NCBI RefSeq assembly: GCF_019456655.1
Contig: NZ_CP080332.1
Location: 4,774,001 to 4,838,000, forward strand
DNA length: 64,000 bases
From: Mycolicibacterium diernhoferi
GTDB taxonomy: Bacteria; Actinomycetota; Actinomycetes; Mycobacteriales; Mycobacteriaceae
Direction: 5' to 3'
Positions 1-9,008 of this stretch are shown one piece after another (position 1 is the stretch's first letter; each line of letters begins with the position of its first letter). Under the pieces are notes generated by a model. The model searched no databases, was not told where the DNA came from, and worked only from the letters and a program-made list of their open reading frames with translations. Made by a program: the position numbers and the translations under genes.

Positions 1-47
1 GCACCGTCACGGTGAAGCTGCTCAGCGCGGAGCCCTACCACGCCTGA
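1..47 (+). CDS. greA: 3' end of a greA-like transcription elongation factor gene (partial)
   Basis: Only the last 14 codons and a TGA stop are present. They read TVTVKLLSAEPYHA. The SAEPYH ending is typical of actinobacterial GreA, which rescues backtracked RNA polymerase by stimulating transcript cleavage. Position supports the call: in M. tuberculosis greA (Rv1080c) follows metB (Rv1079) on the opposite strand, and the same relation holds here, with one GPP34 gene added between them. The fragment is too short to exclude another protein. Confidence 0.55.
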   Translation, partial: TVTVKLLSAEPYHA

Positions 48-81
48 GTCGGTCTGCGCGGCTGGGCGCTAGGTTTCTCCG

Positions 82-750
82 GTGGCCCAGATCGCCGAAG
101 ACCTGCTTCTCCTGCTGCTCGACAACGCGTCGGCGCAACCCGGTCTGGACCGGCAGCGCAGGCAACGGGTGCTCAGCGCTGCGGTGCTGCTGGACCTGGC
201 CTGGGCGTGCCGGATCCGACCGGCGGTCGACGGCGACCCCGTCGAACCCGGCCGCCTCATCGCACTGACCGCGACGGGCCCACTGGACCCGGTCACCGGT
301 CCGGCCATGGCATTGCTCTCGCAGCGCCCGCTACGCCCGGGCACAGCCATCGCCAAGCTGAGCAGACGCACCGAGGATCAGCTCCTCGAGCACCTGCAAC
401 GGTGCGGGCAGATACGTCGTATCCCGTTGCCGTCCAAGGGCTTCAAGAAAACTGCCGCGTTCCCGCTGCAACGCAGGGACCGGGTGGACGCTGCCCGCGC
501 GGCGCTGCTGGCGGCGCTGTTCGAGCGTCGCCCGCCGACTCCGTCGACCGCCGCGATCATCGCGCTGCTGCATGCCGCCGACGGCCTGGGTGCGCTGCTG
601 AGCCTCAACGACCGGGGCTGGCGCTGGGTGCATGCCCGGGCCGGCGAGATCGCCCTCGGTAGCTGGGTGGACGAATCGCCCACCGCGCTGCCGGAGGTCA
701 ACCTGGCCGTCACGGCCTCGGCGTTGCGCCCGGCACTGAGCGCCCGGTAG
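82..750 (+). CDS. GPP34 (Golgi phosphoprotein 3)-like protein
   Basis: A 222-residue soluble protein starting at GTG 82. The N-terminus IAEDLLLLLLD, the central hydrophobic helices around residues 25-45 and 70-90, and the C-terminal helical region ending with an LNDRGWRWVHAR segment match the GPP34 family. Eukaryotic GPP34 proteins bind PI4P on Golgi membranes. In actinobacteria the family is common and its role is unknown. No signal peptide or membrane helix is visible. It converges with metB (6 nt gap) and follows the greA-like gene by about 35 nt, so it may be co-transcribed with it. Confidence 0.8.
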   Translation: MAQIAEDLLLLLLDNASAQPGLDRQRRQRVLSAAVLLDLAWACRIRPAVDGDPVEPGRLIALTATGPLDPVTGPAMALLSQRPLRPGTAIAKLSRRTEDQLLEHLQRCGQIRRIPLPSKGFKKTAAFPLQRRDRVDAARAALLAALFERRPPTPSTAAIIALLHAADGLGALLSLNDRGWRWVHARAGEIALGSWVDESPTALPEVNLAVTASALRPALSAR

Positions 751-756
751 CCGCGC

Positions 757-1929
757 TCAGCGCAGCGCCTGCTCCAGATCGCCGAGCAGATCGGCGGCCT
801 CCTCGATGCCCACCGAGAGCCGGACCAGATCCTCGGGCACCTCCAGTTGCGAACCCGCGGTGGACGCGTGCGTCATCGCGCCGGGGTGCTCGATCAACGA
901 CTCCACCCCGCCCAGAGATTCAGCGAGAATGAAAATCTCGGTGCGGGCGCAGAACTGCTGGGCAGCCGCCCGCCCGCCACGCAGCCGCACCGACACCATG
1001 CCGCCGAATCCGGACATCTGCTTGGCCGCGACCTCGTGGTTGGGATGGCTGGGCAGGCCCGGGTACAGCACGCTCTCGATCGCCGGGTGCTCGGACAGGA
1101 ATTCGGCGACCTTGGCGGCGTTCTCGCTGTGCCGCTGCATGCGCAGTACCAGGGTCTTGAGCCCGCGCATGGTCAGGTAGGCGTCGAACGGGCCCGGTAC
1201 GGCCCCGGCCCCGTTCTGCAGGAACGCGAACGCGGTGTCGAGTTCCTCATCGCTGGTGAGCAGCGCACCGCCGACCACATCGGAATGCCCGCCGATGTAC
1301 TTCGTCGTCGAGTGCAACACGATGTCGGCGCCGAGAGTCAGCGGCTGCTGCAGCGCCGGGGAGGCAAACGTGTTGTCCACCAACAACTTCGCGCCGGCCT
1401 TGCGGGACAGTTCGGCGATGCCGGCGATATCGGCGATGGTCAGCAGCGGGTTGGTGGGGGTCTCGACCCAGACCAGCTTGGTCTGGTCGGTGATCGCGGC
1501 CGCGACGGCGTCCAGGTCGGACAGGGCGGCCGGGGTGTACTGGATCCCCCACTGGGTGAACACCTTGTCGATCAGCCGGAAGGTGCCGCCGTAGGCGTCG
1601 TCGGGGATGACGACGTGGTCGCCGGGCCGCAGCACCGCGCGCAGGGCGCAGTCGGTGGCGGCCATGCCCGAGGCGAAGGCCCGGCCGTAGTCGGCCGCCT
1701 CGACGGCGGCCAGCGAGGCCTCGAGCGCCGCCCGGGTCGGGTTACCGGTGCGGGCGTACTCGAATCCGCCGCGCAGTCCGCCGACGCCGTCCTGGGCGAA
1801 GGTGGAACTCGCGTAGATCGGGGCGTTGACGGCGCCGGTGGCGGCATCGGGCCGGAACCCGGCGTGGATGGCCCGGGTCGCCAGACCTTGCCAACGGTGT
1901 GCGTCGTGAGAGCTGCGCTGTTCACCCAT
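757..1929 (-). CDS. metB: cystathionine gamma-synthase / gamma-lyase family PLP enzyme
   Basis: A 390-residue Cys/Met-metabolism PLP enzyme, collinear with M. tuberculosis Rv1079. The start is ATG 1929 (MGEQRSSHD), which gives the usual family length. The open frame extends further upstream but that part has no family character. The PLP-binding lysine lies in LHSTTKYIGGH near residue 200. Substrate-site blocks YARTGNP and ESLGG are present. It joins O-acyl-homoserine and cysteine or runs transsulfuration in the cysteine direction, so it fits functionally with cbs at the far side of the insertion. It is transcribed divergently from the kinase starting at 2138. Confidence 0.93.
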   Translation of the reverse strand: MGEQRSSHDAHRWQGLATRAIHAGFRPDAATGAVNAPIYASSTFAQDGVGGLRGGFEYARTGNPTRAALEASLAAVEAADYGRAFASGMAATDCALRAVLRPGDHVVIPDDAYGGTFRLIDKVFTQWGIQYTPAALSDLDAVAAAITDQTKLVWVETPTNPLLTIADIAGIAELSRKAGAKLLVDNTFASPALQQPLTLGADIVLHSTTKYIGGHSDVVGGALLTSDEELDTAFAFLQNGAGAVPGPFDAYLTMRGLKTLVLRMQRHSENAAKVAEFLSEHPAIESVLYPGLPSHPNHEVAAKQMSGFGGMVSVRLRGGRAAAQQFCARTEIFILAESLGGVESLIEHPGAMTHASTAGSQLEVPEDLVRLSVGIEEAADLLGDLEQALR

Positions 1930-2137
1930 ACCGATCAGGGTAGTGCCGCCCGGAAAACGCGAAACGGGGTGGACCGGTGTCAGCCGTTCGGACGATTGTC
2001 GCCACTCGGACACCGTGACAGCATGCTGTCCCACCAGGCTGGCAAACCGCCGTCCCGGCGTGCCGAACCCGCGGGGACGTGCCCTGCAGGTTGCGCACTG
2101 GCCACACCCGCAGGCAATGGGCGGCGAAGGGATTTGG

Positions 2138-3841
2138 GTGACGTCGATATTGCGTGTCGGTGATGGGTCGACCTTCGCTTTGGGGCAGGTTCTGGCGCGT
2201 GCCGGCGAGGGCACCATCCACGAAGTCGTCGGCAGGCCCGACCGAGTGGCCAAGATTTTTCACAGCGATCTCAAGGATTTGCCGGCCAAACGGGCGAAAG
2301 TGGCCTCGATGGCGGCGTCTCCGCCCGAAGGTGCTGTGCAATCGGACGGGTTCGTTGTGCTCACGTGGCCATTGGACGTCGTCGACGGCGACGGCGTCAC
2401 GGGCTACGTCATGTCCCGCGTAGACACGTCGAACGCGGTCGAGATCCATTCCGTGAGCAATCCGACCGACAGGATGAGCCCTCTTCCGACCGCCCCGCAG
2501 TGGACTCCCCACGTCAAGTGGCACCACCTGGTGAGTGTGGCGGCCAACCTGTGCCTGGCTGTCGAGACGGTACACAAGGTGGACGCCGTCATCGGCGACT
2601 TTCAAGAACGCAACATCCTGGTCAATGACACGACCCGGGTCACCCTGGTGGACTGCGACTCGATGCAGTTCACCGATAAGCAGGGGCACCAGTTCCTCTG
2701 TGGGGTAGGGCGCCCGGAGTTCACCGCACCCGAACTCGCAGGACTCGACCTCGCCTCCAGCGCACGCCGAAAGCCCTCGGACCTTTTCGCGCTTGCCGTC
2801 CACATTCATCTGCTGCTGATGGCGGGCAACCATCCGTTTCAACGAGGAAAATGGACTGGCCCCGGGGAACAGCCAGATGCGCTCACACTCGCGAAGACGG
2901 GCCAGTGGGCCGGGGGTCCGGGGTCGGCACTGCAGTCCCATCCACTCGCTCCGACGATCGACTTTCTGCCCGATCAGATCCAGACCCTGTTCATCCGCGC
3001 CTTCACCCACGGTGCGCGTAACCCCGACGCACGGCCTACCGCGGCCGAATGGCGTCAAGCGTTGCACCTCGTTCAGATCGGCAGCTGTGCACGAGGGCAC
3101 GAGATTCCGATCGAGGCGCCGCATTGCCCCTGGTGCAGGATCGATGATGAACGCGCGGTTCGGCGCAGCCAACGCGCATCCGATGCACAAAGGGTGCAAG
3201 CGATAAAACCAGTTGGCCGGCCCATCGGCGGATCGCACACCGGCGGCTACAGCACGCCAGCAAGTGCCGGCCGAAGCGGTGGGAACGGGCGATTGCTGAC
3301 CATCGCCGCCGTCGTGACCGGATGTGTCGCACTCGTCGCATTGGTCTGCACCATCGTGATCGTCAGCACTGATAGCGGCCCATCGTCTGCGGTCATCACG
3401 TCATGGCCGCAAACGGCTCGTGATTACGAGGCACCCTCACAGAGCTATGCCACCACCACCCGCACTACTACTACCACTGCCACGACACCTTCTCGACCTG
3501 ACGCGTCCCGAGTCGCCCTCAATGTGAGCAAACCGATCACGCAACCCGCCTGTGACGGTATGGGAATCGTCGTGTTGCGCAACGCCGTAACCCCCGGGAA
3601 GTATGACGCCGAAATTCAACGCGGTCTGGACGATTTCCCAGACGCGTCATACCTTCGGACCGATCACTCCTGCCCCTCCCTGCGTCAGGTGAGTGACGAG
3701 GGAACCCCGATCTACGCTGTCTACCGCCCGGCCGGCCGCACTCAAGCCGAGGTCTGCGCCGCGGTGCGACGTGCCGGTGGTGACGCGTACGGAAAGTGGT
3801 TGGACACCGTGACTGACCCGCGGACATTGATGACGTGTTGA
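2138..3841 (+). CDS. Membrane Ser/Thr-type kinase of the vWA/PP2C-triad family with zinc ribbon and extracellular domain (orphan copy A)
   Basis: 567 residues from GTG 2138, with an AAGGG ribosome site. The longer frame upstream has no homology to its paralogues. Residues 1-300 form an atypical kinase: Lys39 in VAKIFH, a catalytic loop GDFQERN (Asp near 153, Asn near 158) and DCD in place of DFG near 171. The HRD His and Arg and the usual Lys are replaced, as in all copies here. A CARGH...CPWC zinc ribbon follows (317-333), then one helix (386-410), then an extracellular domain with DASYLRTDHSCPSLR and PIYAVY. This ectodomain type occurs on other actinobacterial kinases; ligand unknown. There is no adjacent PP2C or vWA gene, so it may share those of the triads. 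Confidence 0.85.
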   Translation: MTSILRVGDGSTFALGQVLARAGEGTIHEVVGRPDRVAKIFHSDLKDLPAKRAKVASMAASPPEGAVQSDGFVVLTWPLDVVDGDGVTGYVMSRVDTSNAVEIHSVSNPTDRMSPLPTAPQWTPHVKWHHLVSVAANLCLAVETVHKVDAVIGDFQERNILVNDTTRVTLVDCDSMQFTDKQGHQFLCGVGRPEFTAPELAGLDLASSARRKPSDLFALAVHIHLLLMAGNHPFQRGKWTGPGEQPDALTLAKTGQWAGGPGSALQSHPLAPTIDFLPDQIQTLFIRAFTHGARNPDARPTAAEWRQALHLVQIGSCARGHEIPIEAPHCPWCRIDDERAVRRSQRASDAQRVQAIKPVGRPIGGSHTGGYSTPASAGRSGGNGRLLTIAAVVTGCVALVALVCTIVIVSTDSGPSSAVITSWPQTARDYEAPSQSYATTTRTTTTTATTPSRPDASRVALNVSKPITQPACDGMGIVVLRNAVTPGKYDAEIQRGLDDFPDASYLRTDHSCPSLRQVSDEGTPIYAVYRPAGRTQAEVCAAVRRAGGDAYGKWLDTVTDPRTLMTC

Positions 3842-3857
3842 CACAGGCTCCGCGTCG

Positions 3858-4391
3858 ATGATCGACCGGCTATCCGCGGTCCTGACGATCGGCGTCCTGG
3901 CCGCCGTCGGTTGTAACAACCCTACGGTCGGGCGCCGCGTGGCGCCTCTATCGTCGACTTCATCTGCGGCAGAGCCGGTCTCGATACTCGATTCGAACTA
4001 CCACGAGTCAGGAATCGTGGTCACCACCGTCTCCGGTAAGACACGCTGCCTCATCGGCGGACCCGGCACCCACGAGACCGGCGAGGTCGACTGCCAGACC
4101 GATGCCCCAGACCTGGGCGGTTTCCCGCAAGCGCCATCACTCGTGCCTGGACTACCGCACGCCAACGTCGCGATAGTCGATGCCACCGGCCAATTCACGT
4201 GGTTCGACGGAGGCGAGGCACACGGAAGCCTCATCATCGAGGCCGACGACCACCAACTGGCCTCCGGTCGCGCCTATTCCGCCGGCGGATGGACCATCCA
4301 CTCGACAGACACCGCCACCGTGTTCACCAATGACACCACGGGCCGCGCGATGTCCGTAAGTGCCGACAACACCGAAGTCACCGCGTTCTGA
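3858..4391 (+). CDS. Putative lipoprotein of unknown function
   Basis: 177 residues beginning with a lipoprotein signal peptide (lipobox LAAVGC, Cys19). The mature part is about 155 residues with two further Cys residues (TRCLIG and VDCQTD) and a predicted all-beta composition rich in Thr, Gly and Asp. I do not recognise the family. It starts 16 nt after the kinase stop and is probably co-transcribed with it. It may act outside the membrane next to that kinase's ectodomain; this is inferred only from position. Confidence 0.7.
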   Translation: MIDRLSAVLTIGVLAAVGCNNPTVGRRVAPLSSTSSAAEPVSILDSNYHESGIVVTTVSGKTRCLIGGPGTHETGEVDCQTDAPDLGGFPQAPSLVPGLPHANVAIVDATGQFTWFDGGEAHGSLIIEADDHQLASGRAYSAGGWTIHSTDTATVFTNDTTGRAMSVSADNTEVTAF

Positions 4392-4395
4392 CCGG

Positions 4396-5199
4396 CTACT
4401 GCCTGCCGGCTTCGATCGCGGCGATCTTGTCAAGAGCCTCGGCGCCGCCAACGGTCTGCAGATCGACGCCACCCAGAGCGATCAGATCCTTGACCATATC
4501 GGTGAGCTGGCCCGAAGTAACATATCCGTAGAGGTCTCCACCGGGGCATGATGTGTCGGCAGGGGCATCCCGGTGGCCACCCAATGTATCGGGAGAGATC
4601 CCGAACTCACCTACTGCCCAGGCGAATACTTTTGCTGCGCCCTGCAATTGGGCACGAGTGATGACTTCCTCATCGAAGTTTCCCTCACACAGGACCAGGA
4701 AATGCCCGCTCGGGTCGTAGTTCGTCGCTGTGTCGCCGGCGATGTCGTACGACCGCAGTTGGTAGATGTTCCCGTTGCGATCGACACTCACGTGGTAGGC
4801 AATGTCGATCCAGCCATGCGAATTCTGGTGGTACGCCTGATGCTGACGTAGGCGTGCCGGGGCACTGCGATTGTCCCCCAGCGTCACCGCGGTGTGATGG
4901 ATGGTCATCCGGGTGATGTCGTGCCGTCGGCCTTCCCCGGTCGGCGGCAGCGCGCCCCAGGACTCGCGGGACAGCATCGTGACCGGAAGCGCCCTCGAAG
5001 GTTGCACGACCTCGATCGGCGAGACCGGTTGCGGAGCCGGCTCTGCTATGACCGTCGTCGACTCTGTCTGCGCACTGACACTCTCACCCGCGGCGCACGC
5101 GCTGGCGAGAGCCCCGAGTCCGGCTGCGCCTGCGAGTCCGAGCGCGCTCCTGCGACTGAAGTGTTTCGCATTCCGTCCGGGACGCTGAGACGAATCCAT
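4396..5199 (-). CDS. Tat-exported lipoprotein N-acetylmuramoyl-L-alanine amidase (Amidase_2/PGRP fold)
   Basis: 267 residues from ATG 5199, preceded by GGTGA; ATG 5211 is the alternative. The N-terminus has a twin-arginine motif (FSRRSALGL) followed by a lipobox (LASAC), so export should be by Tat with lipid anchoring. The catalytic domain spans roughly residues 75-235: zinc ligands His in TIHHTA, His in GGHRD and Cys in TSCPG, with the AYHV block between. This family cuts the MurNAc-L-Ala bond. It converges on the lipoprotein at 3858-4391. It is one of four peptidoglycan-type enzymes in the accessory block. Confidence 0.87.
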   Translation of the reverse strand: MDSSQRPGRNAKHFSRRSALGLAGAAGLGALASACAAGESVSAQTESTTVIAEPAPQPVSPIEVVQPSRALPVTMLSRESWGALPPTGEGRRHDITRMTIHHTAVTLGDNRSAPARLRQHQAYHQNSHGWIDIAYHVSVDRNGNIYQLRSYDIAGDTATNYDPSGHFLVLCEGNFDEEVITRAQLQGAAKVFAWAVGEFGISPDTLGGHRDAPADTSCPGGDLYGYVTSGQLTDMVKDLIALGGVDLQTVGGAEALDKIAAIEAGRQ

Positions 5200-5474
5200 G
5201 GCGGTCACCATACGGGCATCGGCACACGATGGGGCAAACTTATGACACGGGCTCGCCGCTGCATGCCCGACAGCGCCGCTCCGCACTGCGCACGGACAAC
5301 CAATACCGTTGCCGCAAAGCGGATTCCCGGCTTCTCGAGACTAACTGACGGTGCGTCGTACGTTCGGCTGACATCGCCGGCAAGCAGGCGCGGGACGAAC
5401 CGGCCTGTGATACGTTTACGCACCTCAGCGCCTGCATATAGGCATCTGCGGGCGGCGCACGATGAAGGGGAACC

Positions 5475-6233
5475 ATGGCCGGTCAGCTGCCGCCGAGCAA
5501 ATTCGGTGCGGGCACCACCTACGGTGATAGCGGGCAGTCCCACGCACTGTCGCCGACGGCCCCGTCCCCTCCGGTCGCACCGCAGCAGCATTCCTATCCC
5601 CCACCCGCACCGCCCTACTCGGCTCCGGTCCATCAGCCACCCGCCGCACCGAACCTGTATCCCACGCCGACGCCCGATATCGTCTTGGCGCCTCAATACT
5701 CCAGCGCCCCGTCGTATCCCCATCGGCCGGATGCCCCAGTGGTTCCGATAGCCGTTGGCACGTCGGGCGGCATTGCCATCGCGGCGGCGGTCCTCAGCCT
5801 CATCGGGGCGGTGTGGTACGCGATCGATACGATCCGCAACTGGGACAGCCTGAAGTACGTGTTCAGCGCGCTCGATGACCTGTCCCGAATCGGTCTATCG
5901 AGTTCTGCCACTGCCTGGGCCTACGGTTCGGTCGCCTCGATCGTCGCGCAGTTCATCTTGGTGGCCCTGCTACTTGTTGGCGGCATCCTGCTGATCGCCC
6001 GAGTCTCGGCAGGCCGCGTCCTGGCGATCGGCGGCAGCGTGCTCGTCATCGCCGCCAACGCCTTCTGGGCGCTCTATACGTTCGAGAATCTCGGATGGCA
6101 CATCGGGAATGAGTTTGCCGGGAAAGTCCTTCTGAACACCGGGCTTCCGGCCGTGGTTGCCATCATCGCGCTGGTACTGCTCTGCAGCGGGTCAACCAAG
6201 CTGTGGTGCCGAAAAATCGATACCCCGGCGTAG
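5475..6233 (+). CDS. Proline-rich four-helix membrane protein with N-terminal PSKFGAGTTYGD motif
   Basis: 252 residues with a ribosome site AAGGGGAACC before ATG 5475. Residues 5-18 carry the shared short motif (LPPSKFGAGTTYGD). Residues 20-95 are rich in Pro, Ala and Tyr, with no fold expected. Four hydrophobic segments follow from about residue 99 to 245. I do not recognise the membrane domain. It heads a three-gene plus-strand set (5475, 6308, 7063) of similar four-helix proteins. The motif recurs in five other membrane proteins of this block, which suggests a common cytosolic partner or modification; that is inference. Confidence 0.75.
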   Translation: MAGQLPPSKFGAGTTYGDSGQSHALSPTAPSPPVAPQQHSYPPPAPPYSAPVHQPPAAPNLYPTPTPDIVLAPQYSSAPSYPHRPDAPVVPIAVGTSGGIAIAAAVLSLIGAVWYAIDTIRNWDSLKYVFSALDDLSRIGLSSSATAWAYGSVASIVAQFILVALLLVGGILLIARVSAGRVLAIGGSVLVIAANAFWALYTFENLGWHIGNEFAGKVLLNTGLPAVVAIIALVLLCSGSTKLWCRKIDTPA

Positions 6234-6307
6234 GGACCCGCAGCAGAACACCGTGGCGTCGTGGCCACCAGTCGTCCAGTTCCGCGAACACTCGAGGAAG
6301 GTAGTTC

Positions 6308-7066
6308 GTGTCGTACCCACAGCAGCCATGGCAACCTCAGGGCCAACAACCGGGCCCGCATCAACATGTCCCTGGGACAGCACCTCAGCCCGGCGCCGCC
6401 AGTTGGTCGCAGTATGGTGCGCCTGCCCAACCACGGATCAACTTCGGCGCACTCGATCAGACCAAGGTGGCGGCCATCGTTGTCGTCATTTCGACAGCCG
6501 TCATTCTGATCGGATCGCTGTTTTCGTTGTACAACGTCACCGTTACCCCTTCCGCGGCCGCAGTGCGCAACAACGACGCACCGGCTGGGACCGTCGAAGT
6601 GGGAATGGGTTTCTTTGATGTCGTCCCATTCCCGGCGCCGATCGTCGCGACGGCGATACCGGTGCTGATGCTGCTCGCCGCATTCACCGCGGCTCCGGTC
6701 ATACTCGCGGGTGGCACCAAAGTTTCCGGGCTACCGGCGGTATTCGCCGGTTCGGCGGCACTTCTGTCCATAGTGTTGGCCATCAGCAACCCCCTTCCGT
6801 CAGTCGATCTCAGCGGTGCGATGGCCGCCGAACTCAGCAAAGAGATCGGCGCGCAAACCCTCAGCCAACTGATCGACTCCGTGGTTTCGATCTCACCTGG
6901 CGCCGGCCTGATCATCGCCGCGCTCTTCGGAGTGATCGCATGGGCCGCCGCAGTGGTGATGTTGCTCCGACGGTCAGGGTCCGCACAATCGTCCCCTCCG
7001 GGTGGGCCCCCGCCGCCACAGAATCCCTACGCGCCACCGTATCCGAGCGGTACCACACGGTGGTGA
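6308..7066 (+). CDS. Gln/Pro-rich four-helix membrane protein
   Basis: 252 residues from GTG 6308, which has a strong GAGGAAGG site. About 50 N-terminal residues are rich in Gln, Pro and His and lack the shared PSRFGAG motif. Four membrane segments follow (about 56-80, 110-133, 140-160, 198-222), with an extracellular loop between the first two. The tail is again proline-rich. The helix spacing and an FFDVV-type turn resemble the next protein (FGFYDW), so the two are likely paralogues. No family recognised. Its stop overlaps the next start. Confidence 0.72.
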   Translation: MSYPQQPWQPQGQQPGPHQHVPGTAPQPGAASWSQYGAPAQPRINFGALDQTKVAAIVVVISTAVILIGSLFSLYNVTVTPSAAAVRNNDAPAGTVEVGMGFFDVVPFPAPIVATAIPVLMLLAAFTAAPVILAGGTKVSGLPAVFAGSAALLSIVLAISNPLPSVDLSGAMAAELSKEIGAQTLSQLIDSVVSISPGAGLIIAALFGVIAWAAAVVMLLRRSGSAQSSPPGGPPPPQNPYAPPYPSGTTRW

Positions 7067-7677
7067 GCGGCCCTTATCCAGGCATCCCCCTGGGACAACC
7101 GCCGTCCACGCGGCCAGACGTGATACGTCACCTCCCGTGGCTGGTCGGTGCGATCTCCGTCATCGGTCTCATCGGCACGCTCTTTCCGATGTGGTCACTC
7201 AACCTGGCCCCGAGGGATTTCGGCTTCGAAAGAAGCCAGTTGGATATCGACGATGATGGCAACTTCACCGTCGAGACGATCAGCGGGCTGGCCACTGTGA
7301 AGTTCGGCTTTTACGACTGGATCCTTGCCGCGGCTCCGGCAGCTGGTTTGATACCGGTCGTCTTTGCGGTCACCATTGCAACGGTGGTCGCACAGTCACT
7401 CCGACGCGGCGCGTCCACGATGTGGGCCGCGGTGTCGGCATTCTCCTTGTGTGCCATCGTCGTCGTATCGACGACCGCATTGCGTCCACAAACCCGGCAC
7501 TCCATCACCGGACCGCTGGCATTGGAACTCGATGACGGCAATGGCCTCACATCCCTCAATCAGCCGCCCTCGATGGATGCTCAGATCGGCGCAGGCCTGG
7601 TGATCGCCGTCGTCGCGTTGGTCGCAGTGTGCGGACTCACCGGGTGGCAGTACCTGGTGGACCGCAAGCAACCCTAA
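7063..7677 (+). CDS. Four-helix membrane protein, paralogue of the preceding gene
   Basis: 204 residues from GTG 7063, which overlaps the previous TGA as GTGA and so implies translational coupling. The longer in-frame extension to 6940 is rejected because it lies inside the preceding gene. Four hydrophobic segments are seen. An acidic loop (DIDDDGNFTVETISG) follows the first and should face outside. Family unknown. It converges with the DUF4190 gene, the stops overlapping by a few bases. Confidence 0.7.
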   Translation: MSGPYPGIPLGQPPSTRPDVIRHLPWLVGAISVIGLIGTLFPMWSLNLAPRDFGFERSQLDIDDDGNFTVETISGLATVKFGFYDWILAAAPAAGLIPVVFAVTIATVVAQSLRRGASTMWAAVSAFSLCAIVVVSTTALRPQTRHSITGPLALELDDGNGLTSLNQPPSMDAQIGAGLVIAVVALVAVCGLTGWQYLVDRKQP

Positions 7678-8138
7678 ATACCCAGCGAGATAAGAAAATA
7701 CGGTGACACGAAGACGACCAGTACGACGGCTGCGATGACATAGCTGATCACCAGTCCGGCGATGGCCAACCCACGTCCGTCCTCGCCGGTACGAGAAATC
7801 TGCGACAGCGCGATGTGCCCGAAGATGATTCCCAACGGAAACAACACACAGAACACCAACGGGCACACCAGAGCCGCGATGGCCAGTCCATTCGTCTTCT
7901 GCGCCGGAATGTACCCGACCGGCATCACCACCGGGTACTGCACAGGAACGCCGGCAACCGGAGCCTGGTACGACTGCCCCGGCGGTGGTGGCTCCGGAGC
8001 CGAGAACGCCGCAGGTGGATAACCGGGTTGGGCCACAGGTGGGTAACCGGGCTGAGCTTCGGGCCCGCCCACGCTGAACCCCGCACCGAATCGACTCGGC
8101 GGCAACACGGGTCCGGGGCCGCCCTCATTGTCGTTCAT
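7674..8138 (-). CDS. DUF4190-type membrane protein with N-terminal PSRFGAGFSVGG motif
   Basis: 154 residues from ATG 8138. The extension to 8246 has no coding character and no ribosome site. Residues 10-24 hold LPPSRFGAGFSVGG, residues 25-75 are Pro/Gln/Tyr-rich, and the C-terminal half is a DUF4190 two-helix unit with the signature IALSQI, GEDGRGLAIAGL and IGY/ISY. DUF4190 function is unknown. It has two paralogues in this block (17164-17694 and 30791-31162), all carrying the same N-terminal motif. Confidence 0.8.
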   Translation of the reverse strand: MNDNEGGPGPVLPPSRFGAGFSVGGPEAQPGYPPVAQPGYPPAAFSAPEPPPPGQSYQAPVAGVPVQYPVVMPVGYIPAQKTNGLAIAALVCPLVFCVLFPLGIIFGHIALSQISRTGEDGRGLAIAGLVISYVIAAVVLVVFVSPYFLISLGI

Positions 8139-8178
8139 GGTGTCCCCCACTTCCCAGAACTGTGCAGCACGACCGGCT

Positions 8179-8949
8179 TCATGGTTGGGACATCCGTTGG
8201 ATACCACGGAACACCTGCACACCGATATACGCGAACGCAGCCACACCGGCCAGATTGATCAACAGCACGAACATCAATTCGACGACTGATTCGTACCGGA
8301 ATCCGTAGTAGCGGCCGCTGCTCACGGACAATCCCACCATTGCCGAGAGTGCACGTGCTGCCATGACTAACCCGCCGACCAGGCATACACCGAACAGCAG
8401 GAACTGATGCGCGAACTTCGTACCGAGCGCAAAGTACAGGTAGCCGATACCGACCCAGAGCGACGTGCTCAGGACCGTCACAACGAAACTCGACGGAATC
8501 ACCAACAGCACCAGGCCGACAACGACACCGACGGCATAGGTGACATAGACGAATGGTTCGGGGTTCCGCTGCCGCATGTCGTGGAACCACGGCTGGCGGA
8601 GAAGTTCTCCTCTGACACCGCGTTGCATCAGTTGGTGGACAAACGACTCTCGCGGTGCCGGGGGCGGATATCCGGTCGCTGGCGGCACACCCGGGACTCG
8701 AGGCGTCGGCACCATCGGGTAGGTCACCGGCGGAACAGCGGGCGGGCTCACCGGAGGAGGCGTCGGGGTCGGAGGCACCGTCGGGAACGCCTTGGGTCCC
8801 GGCGCCGGCGTCCGGGGTCGAGGCGGCGCCCCGAATCCCCCGACGACCGGCATCGAACGCTGGTTCGGCATCGGCCGCGGCGCGGAGCCAGACGGGGAAG
8901 ACCCGGGAAGGTTGTCCCCCCAGGCCGGTTCGTTGTCGTCATCGGACAT
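8179..8949 (-). CDS. Proline-rich membrane protein of unknown function
   Basis: 256 residues from ATG 8949; the frame to 8982 adds nothing recognisable. Residues 1-125 are low complexity and rich in Pro, Gly and Thr. A positively charged, amphipathic stretch (about 128-150) is followed by four hydrophobic segments, between roughly 155 and 245. It lies downstream of the triad kinase gene (59 nt away, same strand) and is probably in the same transcription unit as the vWA, PP2C and kinase genes. No family recognised. Confidence 0.7.
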   Translation of the reverse strand: MSDDDNEPAWGDNLPGSSPSGSAPRPMPNQRSMPVVGGFGAPPRPRTPAPGPKAFPTVPPTPTPPPVSPPAVPPVTYPMVPTPRVPGVPPATGYPPPAPRESFVHQLMQRGVRGELLRQPWFHDMRQRNPEPFVYVTYAVGVVVGLVLLVIPSSFVVTVLSTSLWVGIGYLYFALGTKFAHQFLLFGVCLVGGLVMAARALSAMVGLSVSSGRYYGFRYESVVELMFVLLINLAGVAAFAYIGVQVFRGIQRMSQP

Positions 8950-9008
8950 CGTCTCAACCTCGCACGGCGAGTCGGCCGGCACTGATCAGCATGTGCCACG
9001 TCGGGCTT

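Noticed and set aside
2060..2130. Cys-rich minus-strand reading (ACGCGQCATC) upstream of metB as a Cys leader peptide
   Set aside because: It is in the metB frame without a stop before metB and with no ribosome site, so it is not a separate leader ORF; unlike the clear leader before the dioxygenase.
1943..2137. N-terminal extension of the first kinase to 1943
   Set aside because: No similarity to paralogue starts, while GTG 2138 has a ribosome site and lines up with them.
847..2163. 438-codon plus-strand frame over metB
   Set aside because: Shadow of metB; metB has all PLP-enzyme motifs and the antisense product has none.
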